Counted from the stretch's first letter, positions 18,192 through 26,998 are shown. The stretch: DNA of 64,000 bases from Zeimonas sp050187175 (GCA_050187175.1 JBFWXS010000002.1:62001-126000), one strand, 5' to 3'. The notes: a model not told the origin generated them from the sequence alone. Numbers and translations are program-made.

Positions 18192-18267
18192 GGCGGATAT
18201 GACGCGGCCCGGCCGCACGCCGCCTGGCCGCGGGCGGCTGGGCCGTGCCTCGCCTGGCCGCGCCGCT

Positions 18268-19227
18268 TCATTCCGGCTTGATGCCGGCCGCCTTGCAAGC
18301 TTCGCCGATCTGCGCCAGGTCCTCGCGCATGAAAGTGAGCAGCTCGTCGGGGCGCATCGGCGCTACGACCGAGCCTTTCTCGAGGAACTGCCGCCTGATG
18401 TCTTCGCCGCGCAGCGCAGCGACCGACTTCGTATAAAGCTCTTCGACCACCGCGGCCGGCGTTCCCTTCGGTGCGAGCACGACCTGATAGTCGACGGCGC
18501 GGTACTTGGGCAGCAGCTCCGAGGCAGTGGGGACATTGGGGAACTCGCTGAGCCGCTGGTCGCCCGAGACTGCCAGCGCCTTCAGCTTGCCGCTGCGGAT
18601 CATCGGCCCGGACTGGGCCAGCGAGCTGTATATGAAATCGACGCGTCCGCCGGCGACGTCCATCATGCCGGGGACGCCGCCCTTGTACGAGATCCGGTTC
18701 AGCTCGACGTTCGCTAGAGCGCCGACCGACGCCGACGCGAGGTCGCCGTAGTAGGCGTACGACACCTTGCCCGGGTTGCGGCGCGCCGCTTCGATCAGCT
18801 CGCCGAGATGTTTGTACGGCGACTCGACGGAAGCGACGAACACCGCCTGGATCACCGAAGTACGCGTGATCGGCACCATGTCGGTGATCGGATTGACGCC
18901 TGGGTTCTTCATCATGTGCTGCTGGTTCAGCAGCAGATTGCCGAAGGTGTAGCACAGCGTGCGGCCGTCGCCGGGTGCGACGGCGACCTGCTGGGCGCCC
19001 AGCGTGCCGTTGGCGCCCGGTTTGTTCTCGACGACGAACTTGTCGTTGAGCTGCGCGCCTAGCGCGTCGGCAAACAGGCGGCCGAGCTGATCGGTGCTGC
19101 CGCCGGGCGTGTAGGGAATCACCATGCGCCGCGCGGACTGCGCGCTTACGCCGGCGGCATACAGCAATGGGGCTGCGGCAAGTCCCGCGCAGAGGCTGCG
19201 GCGACCTGTACGGGTGGGGTGCGTCAT
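18268..19227 (-). CDS. Bug-family tripartite tricarboxylate transporter substrate-binding receptor
   Basis: A 319-residue periplasmic receptor. GGAGG lies 5 bases before the second of two adjacent ATG codons, which favours 19227 over 19230. The signal peptide has a twin arginine (RTGRRSLCAGLAAAPLL). The signature is RMVIPYTPGGSTDQLGRLF, and ISYKGGVPGMMDVAGGRV follows. The mature start is more divergent than in the other copies here, lacking the usual YP-x-KP. It is the last of three or four minus-strand genes (iron-ADH-like, acyl-CoA dehydrogenase, crotonase, Bug), so it should serve that beta-oxidation-like pathway. Confidence 0.92.
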   Translation of the reverse strand: MTHPTRTGRRSLCAGLAAAPLLYAAGVSAQSARRMVIPYTPGGSTDQLGRLFADALGAQLNDKFVVENKPGANGTLGAQQVAVAPGDGRTLCYTFGNLLLNQQHMMKNPGVNPITDMVPITRTSVIQAVFVASVESPYKHLGELIEAARRNPGKVSYAYYGDLASASVGALANVELNRISYKGGVPGMMDVAGGRVDFIYSSLAQSGPMIRSGKLKALAVSGDQRLSEFPNVPTASELLPKYRAVDYQVVLAPKGTPAAVVEELYTKSVAALRGEDIRRQFLEKGSVVAPMRPDELLTFMREDLAQIGEACKAAGIKPE

Positions 19228-19252
19228 CATCTCCTCCGGATCGGCCAGGCTG

Positions 19253-20038
19253 TCAACGCCCGGTCCAGTTGGGACTGCGCCGTTCGTTGAACGCCGCCAA
19301 GCCTTCCCTCGCATCGTCTGTCTGAATCATAGGGACGAGGGCAGTTTCGGTAAAGGCCATCATTTCGTGGAACGACATCGACTCCACGGCACGCATCGCG
19401 TACTTGCCGCGCTTGACCGCGATCGGCGAGACGGCCACCAGATCGGCGACCAGCGCGTCGACGGCGCTGTCGAGCTGCTCCGCCGGCACGACGCGATTGA
19501 GCAGTCCGATGGAAGCCGCCGTGCGGGCGTCGATCGGCTTGCCGGTCATGCACATCTCGTTGAGGAAGCGCGGCGGAATCAGATCGCGCAGCACGGTGAG
19601 GATCTGCATCGGAAAGATGCCGATCTTGACTTCCGGCATACCGAACTTCGCGTCCTCGGTGGCCACGGCGAGGTCGCACATGCCGAATAGTCCCATGCCG
19701 CCCGCCAGGCACAGCCCGTTGATGCGTCCTACGATCGGCACGCCGCATTCATGCACGGCGCGGGCCAGGCGGCCCATCGGCGTCATCATCTGCGCGACCT
19801 TCGGCTTGAACGGCGTGTCGCCGGGCGTCAGGTCGGCACCGGCGCAGAAGGCCTTGTCGCCGGCTCCCGTGAGGACGATGACGCGCAGCGTCTCATCGCC
19901 GGCGCAGCCCGCGACCGTCTCCGCCATCGTCAGCATCAGCGCGTCGGTCAGCGCGTTGCGCCGATGCGGCCGGTCGATCGTCAGCCGCAGCACCGGCCCG
20001 TCGCGCTCGATGCGCAGTTCATTCCGTGTCTCGTTCAT
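19253..20038 (-). CDS. Enoyl-CoA hydratase/isomerase family protein
   Basis: A 261-residue crotonase. The oxyanion-hole segments are FCAGADLTPGD near residue 64 and GLCLAGGMGLFGM near 106. The hydratase glutamates are present in FGMPEVKIG and LNEMCMTGK. The ATG at 20038 begins the conserved fold; the frame continues upstream through the acyl-CoA dehydrogenase gene as a shadow. It lies between an acyl-CoA dehydrogenase (44 bases upstream) and a Bug receptor (25 bases downstream), fitting the hydration step after dehydrogenation. Confidence 0.91.
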   Translation of the reverse strand: MNETRNELRIERDGPVLRLTIDRPHRRNALTDALMLTMAETVAGCAGDETLRVIVLTGAGDKAFCAGADLTPGDTPFKPKVAQMMTPMGRLARAVHECGVPIVGRINGLCLAGGMGLFGMCDLAVATEDAKFGMPEVKIGIFPMQILTVLRDLIPPRFLNEMCMTGKPIDARTAASIGLLNRVVPAEQLDSAVDALVADLVAVSPIAVKRGKYAMRAVESMSFHEMMAFTETALVPMIQTDDAREGLAAFNERRSPNWTGR

Positions 20039-20082
20039 CTGTGGGTTCCGTTGTGGTGGGCGATACGCGCGGCCGGCGATCT

Positions 20083-21243
20083 TCAGTAGGACTTCGGCAG
20101 GCCGAGCACTTTCTCCGCGATGTAGCACAGGACCAGCTCCTGGCTGATCGGGGCGATCAGCGGCAGGACCGCTTCCCTGAAGTAGCGCTCGACGTGATAC
20201 TCCTTGGCATAGCCGAAGCCGCCGTGCGTGCGGACGGCGCGGGTGGCGGCGTCGAAGTAGATCTCGGCGCCGAGGTACTTGGCCGCATTGGCCTGCGCGC
20301 CGCAAGGCTTGTCCTCGTCGTACAGCGTGGCCGCCTGCCAGGTCAGCAGTTCGGCCGCTGTCAGCCGCGCCCAGATGTCGGCCAGCGGATGCTGGATCGC
20401 CTGGTTCTTGCCGATCGGCCGCCCGAACACCACGCGCTCGCCGGCATAGCGGACGGCCTTGTCGAGCACGGTGCGCGTCGCGCCATTGAAGCCGGCCGTG
20501 ACGATGATGCGCTCCGGGTTGATGCCGTGCAGCAGGTAGGAGAAGCCCTTGCCTTCCTCGCCGATGCGGTCCTCGACCGGCACCTCCAGGTTGTCGATGA
20601 AGATCTGGTTCGAATCGGCGGCCTTGCGGCCCATCTTCTCGATCTCCCGGACCTCGATGCGGCTGCGGTCGAAATCGGTATAGAACAGCGTCATGCCATC
20701 GGTGGGACGCGCGCACTCCGACTTCGGCGTGGTGCGCGTGATCAGCAGGATCTTGTTCGCGTGCTGTGCGGTGGACGTCCAGACCTTGCGACCGTTGATG
20801 ACGTAGCGATCGCCCTTCAGCCGCGCGAAGGTGGTGATCTCGGTAGTGTTCAGGCCGGCGTCGGGTTCGGTCACGCCGAAGCAGGGCCGGTCTTCGCCGC
20901 GTACCAGCCGCGGCAGTGTTCGCTGCCTGAGCTCCTCGCTGCCGAAGCGGACCACCGGATGCGGCCCGAAGATGTTGATGTGCACGCTGGTCGCGGCCGC
21001 GGCGCCCAGCTTGGCGATCTCGTGCATGATCAGTGCCGCCTCGCGCATGCCGAGGCCGGCGCCGCCGTACTCGACCGGCACGGTGGCGCCGAACCAGCCG
21101 GCGTCGATCAGGGCCTTGCAGAAGTCATGCGGAAAGCGTCCGTCGCGATCGCGGGCCAGCCAGTAGGCATCATCGAAGCGGGAGCAGACGCGCGCCACGC
21201 CGTCACGCACCGCGCGCTGCTCGTCGGTAAGCTGAACGTCCAT
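20083..21243 (-). CDS. Acyl-CoA dehydrogenase family protein
   Basis: A 386-residue flavoprotein expected to oxidise an acyl-CoA to the enoyl-CoA. Visible features are the N-terminal helical domain (LTDEQRAVRDGVARVCSRFD), the FAD/substrate segment CFGVTEPDAGLNTTEITTFA, and the C-terminal RTHGGFGYAKEYHVERYFRE. The canonical Y-E-G-T that normally carries the catalytic base is replaced by I-A-P-I-S near residue 365, so either the base is elsewhere or the chemistry differs. The next gene downstream is a crotonase. A conserved AT-rich motif (21312-21327) lies about 70 bases upstream. Confidence 0.9.
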   Translation of the reverse strand: MDVQLTDEQRAVRDGVARVCSRFDDAYWLARDRDGRFPHDFCKALIDAGWFGATVPVEYGGAGLGMREAALIMHEIAKLGAAAATSVHINIFGPHPVVRFGSEELRQRTLPRLVRGEDRPCFGVTEPDAGLNTTEITTFARLKGDRYVINGRKVWTSTAQHANKILLITRTTPKSECARPTDGMTLFYTDFDRSRIEVREIEKMGRKAADSNQIFIDNLEVPVEDRIGEEGKGFSYLLHGINPERIIVTAGFNGATRTVLDKAVRYAGERVVFGRPIGKNQAIQHPLADIWARLTAAELLTWQAATLYDEDKPCGAQANAAKYLGAEIYFDAATRAVRTHGGFGYAKEYHVERYFREAVLPLIAPISQELVLCYIAEKVLGLPKSY

Positions 21244-21311
21244 CGAAGTAATGTCTCCTGTGGCGGCCGCGGGGTGGTCCGGACCTGGCGAGGCGGCCTG
21301 CGGCCGTAGAA

Positions 21312-21327
21312 GTACTAATAATAGAAC
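21312..21327. promoter_or_regulatory. Candidate operator, copy 1 of a 16-bp motif
   Basis: GTACTAATAATAGAAC is an imperfect palindrome (12 of 16 positions symmetric, form GTnCTAnTAnTAGnAC). Read on the minus strand it matches 14 of 16 bases of the site at 25779-25794. It sits upstream of the acyl-CoA dehydrogenase gene, between it and the end of the iron-ADH-like gene. Its sharing by two flanking operons suggests one local regulator, most likely the HutC-type protein at 22665. Confidence 0.5.
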
Positions 21328-21361
21328 AACAAGCCAGCAGTCGCAATCACCGGCCGCGCCG

Positions 21362-22534
21362 CTACCAGGCCTGCTGCAGAACGGCCAGCGCGTCGTTCCG
21401 TTCGACGCGGCGGGGATTGCGCTGCATGAACCAGTCGCGCATCGCGTCATCGGCGACGGCGGCGAGCGAGTCGCGCTCGATGCCGCGGTCGCGCAGGCGA
21501 CGTTCGATCGGCAGGCGATGAAGCAGTTCGACGACGGCGGCGACCGTCGATTCGGCAGGCAGGCGCCGGGCATCCTCGGCGGATGCGCCGAGCGCGCGGG
21601 CGACGCGGGGCAGACGCGGCGCCGTGACGACGGCGTTGAAGCGCATCGTGTGCGGCAGCAGGATGGCTCCGGCCAGGCCGTTCGGCAGGCCGAAGCGCGG
21701 GCCCAGCACGTGGCTCAGCACGGACGAGAGGCCGCCGCCGGCGTGGTCGGTGCCCTGGCCGCACAGCAGCGCCGCCAGCATGAGCCGCAGGCGCAGGTCC
21801 GGGTCGTCGGGCCGCTCGCTCAGCTGCGGCAGCGCGCCGGCCAGCAGCTCGACGGCTTCGCGCAGCTGGGCCATTGCCAGCGGATCGTCGACGTCGGCCT
21901 CAATGCCTTCGATGGCCATCGACAGTGCATTCAGGCTCGCCGTCAGCGCGAGCGCCGCGGGGGCCGTGCCGGCCAGCACCGGATCGAAGAAGACGCCCTG
22001 CGCGCGGGTCTTGGGATCGAACAGCGCGAGACGCTCGCCGGTCGCCGCATCCTGAACGGCGCTGCCGGCCTTCGCATAGGCCGTCGTCGGAGTGGTGGCG
22101 ACGACCCATTGCGGCAGTTTGGGCCGGTCCAGCCGCGGACTGGTCAGCCGTCCGTCGGCACCCTGCTGTGTGCACAGCTGCCGGACATCGGCCTGTTCAG
22201 CGAGCAGGATGCTCGAGGCGCGTGCCGTGACCACGGCCGATCCTCCACCCACCGCGATCACGCTGTCGGCGCCGAGCTGCCGCAGGACGCGCGCGCCTTC
22301 CTCGACGATGGGCACTGGGCTGTGCTCGCGCACACCGTCGAAGCGCCCGGCGCAGAGCGGACCCAGCGCGCGCTCGACGCGTGCCATGGCGTCGCCATGA
22401 CGGGCCATCGACGCACCGCAGAAGATTACCGCGCGGCTCGCGCCGAGCCGCCGCAGCTCGCCGGCCAGCGCCGACAGGCAGTCTTCGCCGGCGAAAGTCC
22501 TGAAGCTGGGGGCGATGTGCCGGAACGGTTTCAT
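21362..22534 (-). CDS. Iron-containing alcohol dehydrogenase/maleylacetate reductase-like protein with degraded metal site
   Basis: A 390-residue member of the iron-ADH fold, closest in style to maleylacetate reductases. The NAD(P) motif VIAVGGGSAVVTARA is near residue 92 and ATTPTTAYAKAG near 145. The metal ligands seem mostly lost: the usual D-A-L-x-H-A-x-E reads LNALSMAIEG (Asp to Asn, His to Met) and the second histidine pair reads LSHVLG then PNGLAG (His kept, then Asn). It may be metal-free or catalyse something else. It is divergent from the GntR/HutC gene, with about 130 bases between them. Confidence 0.85.
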   Translation of the reverse strand: MKPFRHIAPSFRTFAGEDCLSALAGELRRLGASRAVIFCGASMARHGDAMARVERALGPLCAGRFDGVREHSPVPIVEEGARVLRQLGADSVIAVGGGSAVVTARASSILLAEQADVRQLCTQQGADGRLTSPRLDRPKLPQWVVATTPTTAYAKAGSAVQDAATGERLALFDPKTRAQGVFFDPVLAGTAPAALALTASLNALSMAIEGIEADVDDPLAMAQLREAVELLAGALPQLSERPDDPDLRLRLMLAALLCGQGTDHAGGGLSSVLSHVLGPRFGLPNGLAGAILLPHTMRFNAVVTAPRLPRVARALGASAEDARRLPAESTVAAVVELLHRLPIERRLRDRGIERDSLAAVADDAMRDWFMQRNPRRVERNDALAVLQQAW

Positions 22535-22652
22535 GGCGGCCGTGTCTCCCGGGGCTGTGCTCGAATCGGTTTCTATGATTATATTTAGGATATCCGACTT
22601 ACTTGTGGCCGCCTAGATCGATACGCGGATTCATCCGTCTTCCGACGATCGC

Positions 22653-22658
22653 TATCAT
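22653..22658 (+). promoter_or_regulatory. Candidate -10 (TATCAT) for the HutC-type regulator, implying a leaderless mRNA
   Basis: TATCAT ends 6 bases before the ATG at 22665, the same geometry as at the LysR gene at 1183. A weak -35 (TTCATC, 22630-22635) lies 17 bases upstream. There is no room for a Shine-Dalgarno sequence. An 8-bp palindrome GGATATCC at 22588-22595 lies in the same spacer. Confidence 0.4.
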
Positions 22659-22664
22659 TCGGAC

Positions 22665-23414
22665 ATGCATTCAGTGAACTTTGAATCCCATTCCGGCATC
22701 ACGCTGTACTCGCAGGTGGCGGGTGTGCTGCGCCGGCGCATCGAGCAGGGAGAATGGAGCGAAGGCCAGGAAATTCCGACGCTCGACGAGATCTGCGAGC
22801 AGTACGGCGTCGGTCGCGTCACGGCCCGCCAGGCGGTCCAGCGCCTCGTGTCCGAAGGCCTGCTGTCAAGCCGCAGAGGGCGGCGCACCGTCGTCGTCGA
22901 GCAGGAGCGCGAATCGAAGGCGCCGCTGGCGCCAGGGCTGATCGCGCCGCTGGAGGAAGTGCCGAACTATTCGGTGACGCTGCTCGAGAAGGATGACGAC
23001 GCCCGCATCCCGCCGTCGATCTCGGCGGTCGGCCGGATCGACGGCGACTACGTGCGGATCCGCAAGCTCGATCGCGAATCCGGCGCGGCCTATTGCATGT
23101 CCGACGTCTACGTCTACAAGCCGCTGTTCAAGCGTTTCCGCAAGAATGCCGCGCAGCACTCGAAAATGGCCAGGCTGGTCCGCGATGGGGCAGATCCGCC
23201 GTTGAAGTCGGCCAAGGAGCGAATCACGATCTCGGTGGCGCAGGTCGACGAAGCGCGTCTGCTCAACTGTCCGCTGGCGGCACCGGTAGCGCGCGTGCAG
23301 CGCATCTTCACCGACATCCAGGGCCGCGTGCTGTATGCCGCCTGGTCGGTGTATCGCGGAGATCGCATCCTCATCGAGCGCGACCTGCTCGATATTCCGT
23401 TCCGCGAGGCTTGA
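22665..23414 (+). CDS. GntR-family regulator, HutC/UTRA subfamily
   Basis: A 249-residue regulator with a winged HTH at about residues 12-75 (QYGVGRVTARQAVQRLVSEG) and a C-terminal UTRA ligand domain at about 95-245 (chorismate-lyase-like fold, ending SVYRGDRILIERDLL). It is divergent from the iron-ADH-like gene and is followed 5 bases later by a CurA-type reductase. As the only regulator between the two copies of the 16-bp motif (21312 and 25779), it is the best candidate to control both flanking operons. Confidence 0.92.
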   Translation: MHSVNFESHSGITLYSQVAGVLRRRIEQGEWSEGQEIPTLDEICEQYGVGRVTARQAVQRLVSEGLLSSRRGRRTVVVEQERESKAPLAPGLIAPLEEVPNYSVTLLEKDDDARIPPSISAVGRIDGDYVRIRKLDRESGAAYCMSDVYVYKPLFKRFRKNAAQHSKMARLVRDGADPPLKSAKERITISVAQVDEARLLNCPLAAPVARVQRIFTDIQGRVLYAAWSVYRGDRILIERDLLDIPFREA

Positions 23415-23419
23415 CGGCG

Positions 23420-24424
23420 ATGCAGGTAGACCGGAATCGCATGGTGGTGCTGCGCAGCCGGCCCGACGGTCTGCCGCGGCTGGAGGACTTCGAGCTGGTG
23501 GAGCGTCCGCTTGCGCCACCCGGCCCCGGAGAAGTGCTGATCCGCAACAGCTGGCTAGGTCTCGCACCGGCCGCGCGGCTGCGCATGAACGCGGAGGCCT
23601 CCTATGCCGCACCGATGGAGCTCGGCGGCGTCATACATGGACAGACCGTCGGCGAAGTCGTGGCTTCGCAGCATGCCGGCTTCAAGCCCGGCGATGCGGT
23701 GCTGTCGATGCACTCCGGCTGGCAGCGCTACTCGACCTCGGACGGCAAGAGCCTGTATCCGATCGATCTCGGCCTGGCCTCGCCGCAGGCCTGGCTGGGC
23801 GTTCTGGGTTCGTCGGGGCAGACGGCCTGGATCGGCCTGACGCAGATCGGCGAGCTGCGGGCCGGCGACACGGTACTGGTGTCGGCGGCGGCCGGCGCCG
23901 TCGGCGCGCTCGCCGGCCAGATCGCCAGGCTGAGCGGCGCGCGAGCGATCGGCATCGCCGGCGGCGAACGCAAGTGCCGGATCGCCTGCGACGAGTACGG
24001 CTACGAGGCCTGCATCGACTACCGCGCGCCTGATCTGCCGGGCCGCCTGGCGGCGGCCTGTCCCGATGGCGTCGACCTCTACTTCGACAATGTCGGCGGT
24101 GCCGTACGCGACGCTGCATGGACCACGCTGCGGACCTTCGGCCGCGTCGTGGTCTGCGGGCTTATCTCCGAGTACAACGACCGCTTCCTGCCAGGGCCGA
24201 ACTGGTACAGCCTGTTGACCAGGCGCTTGACCGTGCGCGGCTTCATCATGTCGGACCACGCGCAGCACCGTCCGGCCTTCGTCGCCGAAATGGCCGGCTG
24301 GCATCGCGCCGGCCAGGTCAGGCTGCGCGAGGACGTCACCGAGGGGCTGGAGAACGCGTCGGCCGCGTTCATCCGCATGCTGAGCGGCGGCAACCTGGGC
24401 AAGACACTGGTCCGGCTCGGCTGA
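23420..24424 (+). CDS. NADP-dependent oxidoreductase, CurA/leukotriene B4 dehydrogenase type
   Basis: A 334-residue zinc-free medium-chain reductase, which normally reduces alpha,beta-unsaturated carbonyls. It has the N-terminal catalytic fold (RPLAPPGPGEVLIRNSWLGL), the cofactor motif SAAAGAVGALAGQIARLSGA near residue 158, and the family marker LYFDNVGGAVRDAAW near 225. The ATG at 23420 is 5 bases after the regulator stop; the frame upstream overlaps the regulator and is a shadow. Co-transcription with the HutC-type regulator is likely. Confidence 0.92.
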   Translation: MQVDRNRMVVLRSRPDGLPRLEDFELVERPLAPPGPGEVLIRNSWLGLAPAARLRMNAEASYAAPMELGGVIHGQTVGEVVASQHAGFKPGDAVLSMHSGWQRYSTSDGKSLYPIDLGLASPQAWLGVLGSSGQTAWIGLTQIGELRAGDTVLVSAAAGAVGALAGQIARLSGARAIGIAGGERKCRIACDEYGYEACIDYRAPDLPGRLAAACPDGVDLYFDNVGGAVRDAAWTTLRTFGRVVVCGLISEYNDRFLPGPNWYSLLTRRLTVRGFIMSDHAQHRPAFVAEMAGWHRAGQVRLREDVTEGLENASAAFIRMLSGGNLGKTLVRLG

Positions 24425-24514
24425 GATGGCTGAGATGCCGCTCGAACCCGGCTGAGCGCTCGAACTCGATTGAGCCGTTGCGCCCGGTCGATCAAGCGGC
24501 TCGCGCCGCGGTGC

Positions 24515-25732
24515 TCAGCGCTTCGGGCGCTGCTGCGCGCGCTGGTTGGCCGCCAGTACCGAGGCGATCTGCGCTTCGTCGAGCCCGGCCTGCGCCAGCA
24601 CCTCGGTGGTGTGCTGGCCCAGCGTAGGCGGCGGCGTATAGCCTTGCGGCGGCGTGCCGAACCATTCGCTGGGCACGGCGGTCTCGCGGATGGTGCCGAT
24701 CTCGGGATGCTCCTCCTCGCGGAAGAAGCCGATCGCGTTCAGATGAGGATCCTCGAGCAGCGACTCGAAGGTGTGCGCGGGAAAGACCGGCACGTCGGCC
24801 TTCTTCAGCCGCTCCGACCATTCGGCGGTGGTCCGCTTCGCGAGTTCCCCCCGGACCAGTTCCTCGAGTTCCTCGGCATGCGCGATGCGGGTCGACAGCG
24901 TGCGCAGCCGCGGGTCGGTGTCCATCCATTCGGGATGGCCGATGATCTCCAGAAACGCGCGCCAATGGTGATCGTGATAGATCGTGCAGCTGACGAAACC
25001 GTCGAGCGTCCGATGCGGCTGCCGCGCCTTCGCGAGAATGCGCGGATAGCCGAACTGGTCCTTGGCCGGAATGAACTTGTGGCCGTACAGGTGATCGCCG
25101 AGGATGTACGGAGCCATGGTCTCGAACATCGGCACGTCGACGCGCTGGCCCTCGCCGGTTCGCTCGCGCGCATACAGGGCGGTGGTGATGATGCCGAACG
25201 CATACAGCCCCACTGACCGGTCGACGATGTTCAGCGGCACGTAGCGTGCGGTGCCGGTGGAGATCTGCATCGCATGCGGCGCGCCGACTGCTGCCTGGAT
25301 CAGATCGTCGAAGGCCGGCGAGCGCGCGTACGGGCCGCGCTGCGAGAAGCCGATCATCGATACGTAGATGATGCGCGGGTTGACCGCCGCCACGTCCTCG
25401 TAGGTCAGGCCAAGCCGGGCCATCGCGGCGGGCCGCACGTTGCACGTCAGCACGTCCGCTTCGGCGGCCAGCTTCATGAACGCCGCGCGCCCTTCCGGTG
25501 ACTTCAGGTCGAGCATGACGCTGCGCTTGTTGCGATTCAGGCCGAGGAAGATGGGGCCCATCTGCTGATCGCTGCCCGGTCCGATCCGGCGCGTGGCATC
25601 GCCCTCGGGAGGCTCGACCTTGATCACATCGGCGCCCAGATCGCCGAGGAACTGGGTGGCCGACGGGCCCATCAACACGGCGGTCAGGTCCAGGACGCGG
25701 ACGCCCGACAACGGCCCCGATTTGTCAGTCAT
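24515..25732 (-). CDS. CoA-transferase family III (CaiB/BaiF-like)
   Basis: A 405-residue class III CoA-transferase, which moves CoA between carboxylic acids. The N-terminus GVRVLDLTAVLMGPSATQFL and GADVIKVEPPEGD are diagnostic. The catalytic Asp should be in SPAFDDLIQAAVG near residue 140-150. The ATG at 25732 is the first in the conserved region; one 12 codons upstream is possible. It is divergent from the nitronate monooxygenase-like gene, with motif copy 2 between them, and convergent with the CurA-type reductase. Confidence 0.93.
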   Translation of the reverse strand: MTDKSGPLSGVRVLDLTAVLMGPSATQFLGDLGADVIKVEPPEGDATRRIGPGSDQQMGPIFLGLNRNKRSVMLDLKSPEGRAAFMKLAAEADVLTCNVRPAAMARLGLTYEDVAAVNPRIIYVSMIGFSQRGPYARSPAFDDLIQAAVGAPHAMQISTGTARYVPLNIVDRSVGLYAFGIITTALYARERTGEGQRVDVPMFETMAPYILGDHLYGHKFIPAKDQFGYPRILAKARQPHRTLDGFVSCTIYHDHHWRAFLEIIGHPEWMDTDPRLRTLSTRIAHAEELEELVRGELAKRTTAEWSERLKKADVPVFPAHTFESLLEDPHLNAIGFFREEEHPEIGTIRETAVPSEWFGTPPQGYTPPPTLGQHTTEVLAQAGLDEAQIASVLAANQRAQQRPKR

Positions 25733-25775
25733 ATCGTGGTGAACCTCAGGCGAGCGAATTGACGTCATCAAGCAT

Positions 25776-25797
25776 CTAGTTCTATTATGCGTACTAG
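25776..25797. promoter_or_regulatory. Candidate operator, copy 2 of the shared motif
   Basis: The core at 25779-25794, GTTCTATTATGCGTAC, matches 14 of 16 bases of the reverse complement of 21312-21327. Here it is flanked by an extra inverted repeat with the same centre, CTAGT (25776-25780) and ACTAG (25793-25797). It lies in the divergent spacer of the CoA-transferase and the nitronate monooxygenase-like gene, so one bound protein could control both. Confidence 0.55.
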
Positions 25798-25842
25798 TAG
25801 ACTGCTTTGCAACGCGGCGAAAACCGGGGTCGGGCCCTTCGT

Positions 25843-26958
25843 ATGAAGAACGCAATCTGCGAAATGTTCGGTATCGAGATTCCGGTGTTCGGATTCTCGC
25901 ATTGCCGCAACGTCGTTGCCGAGATTTCGCGGGCCGGCGGCCTGGGATGCCTCGGCACCGCCTACTACACGCCCGAACAGCTCGAGCTGGAGCTGCGCTG
26001 GATCGACGAACAGGTCGGCGACCGGCCGTACGGCGTGAATCTGATGCTGCCGCAGAAGTACGAGACGATAGGCGCGGACAAGTTCGAGTTCGACAAGCTG
26101 CCGCCGGCGCACGTGGCATGGCAGCGCCAGCTGCTCGACACGGCCGGCATTCCGCCGCTGCCGGAGTCGGAGCGCGACGAGCTGATGCGGCGCGAGCTCG
26201 ACCAGCTCCACGTCACGCCCGAGCATGCCGGCGGTCTGCTCGAGGTGGCGCTGCGGCACCCCAACGTCAAGCTCGCGGTGAGCGCGCTCGGTTCGCCACC
26301 GAAACCTATCCTGGAACGCTTCCGCGCTGCCGGCGTCAAGGTCGGTGCGATGACCGGCGCGGTCGAACATGCGCTGCGCCACAAGGAGAACGGCCTCGAT
26401 CTGGTGATCGCGCAGGGCACCGAGGCGGCCGGCCATACCGGCGTCGTGTCGTCGATGGTGCTGTGGCCGGCGGTGGTCGATGCCGTCGCGCCGATTCCGG
26501 TGCTGGCCGCCGGCGGTATCGGGCGCGGACGTCAGATGGCTGCGGCATTCGCGCTCGGCGCCCAGGGCATCTGGTGCGGATCGATCTGGCACGGTACGCG
26601 CGAGAGCGATCTCACGGAAGAGATGAAGCAGCTGCTGTACAAGGCCAAGGCCGGCGACGCGGTGCAGACGCGCTCGAAGACCGGCAAGCCGGGCCGCATG
26701 CTGCGCAGCAAGTACACGGAGGCCTGGGTTGCGCCAGGCGCTCCCCCGACGCTGCCGATGCCGTGGCAGAGCGTGCTCAACATCGAGGCGAGGCTGCGCA
26801 TCGATCGCGCACGCGCGCTCGACTACATGACCTGCCCCGTCGGGCAGATAGTCGGCAACATCACGCACGAAAGTTCGGTCAGGCAGCGGATCTACGACAT
26901 CCTCGACGAGTTCGTCGAGACGATGGGTTCGATCAACGAACGCGCCGGCCTCGAATAG
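25843..26958 (+). CDS. Nitronate monooxygenase/2-nitropropane dioxygenase-like FMN protein
   Basis: A 371-residue FMN TIM-barrel protein. Visible are FGIEIPVFGFSHCRNVVAEI at the N-terminus, AQGTEAAGHTG near residue 188 (the FMN-site His region), and PVLAAGGIGRGRQMAAAFAL near 215 (phosphate-binding strand). This family includes nitronate oxidases, but many members next to CoA-transferases act on other substrates or are flavin reductases, so the reaction is uncertain. It heads an operon with a Bug receptor and an AtuA-like protein. Confidence 0.87.
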   Translation: MKNAICEMFGIEIPVFGFSHCRNVVAEISRAGGLGCLGTAYYTPEQLELELRWIDEQVGDRPYGVNLMLPQKYETIGADKFEFDKLPPAHVAWQRQLLDTAGIPPLPESERDELMRRELDQLHVTPEHAGGLLEVALRHPNVKLAVSALGSPPKPILERFRAAGVKVGAMTGAVEHALRHKENGLDLVIAQGTEAAGHTGVVSSMVLWPAVVDAVAPIPVLAAGGIGRGRQMAAAFALGAQGIWCGSIWHGTRESDLTEEMKQLLYKAKAGDAVQTRSKTGKPGRMLRSKYTEAWVAPGAPPTLPMPWQSVLNIEARLRIDRARALDYMTCPVGQIVGNITHESSVRQRIYDILDEFVETMGSINERAGLE

Positions 26959-26998
26959 ATCGTTCCGGAACCCACTCAAGCGATATCAGGAGGAGACG

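Noticed and set aside
24425..24514. Terminator between the CurA-type reductase and the CoA-transferase
   Set aside because: The gap holds imperfect direct repeats (CGCTCGAA) but no stable inverted repeat with a T-run that I could find.
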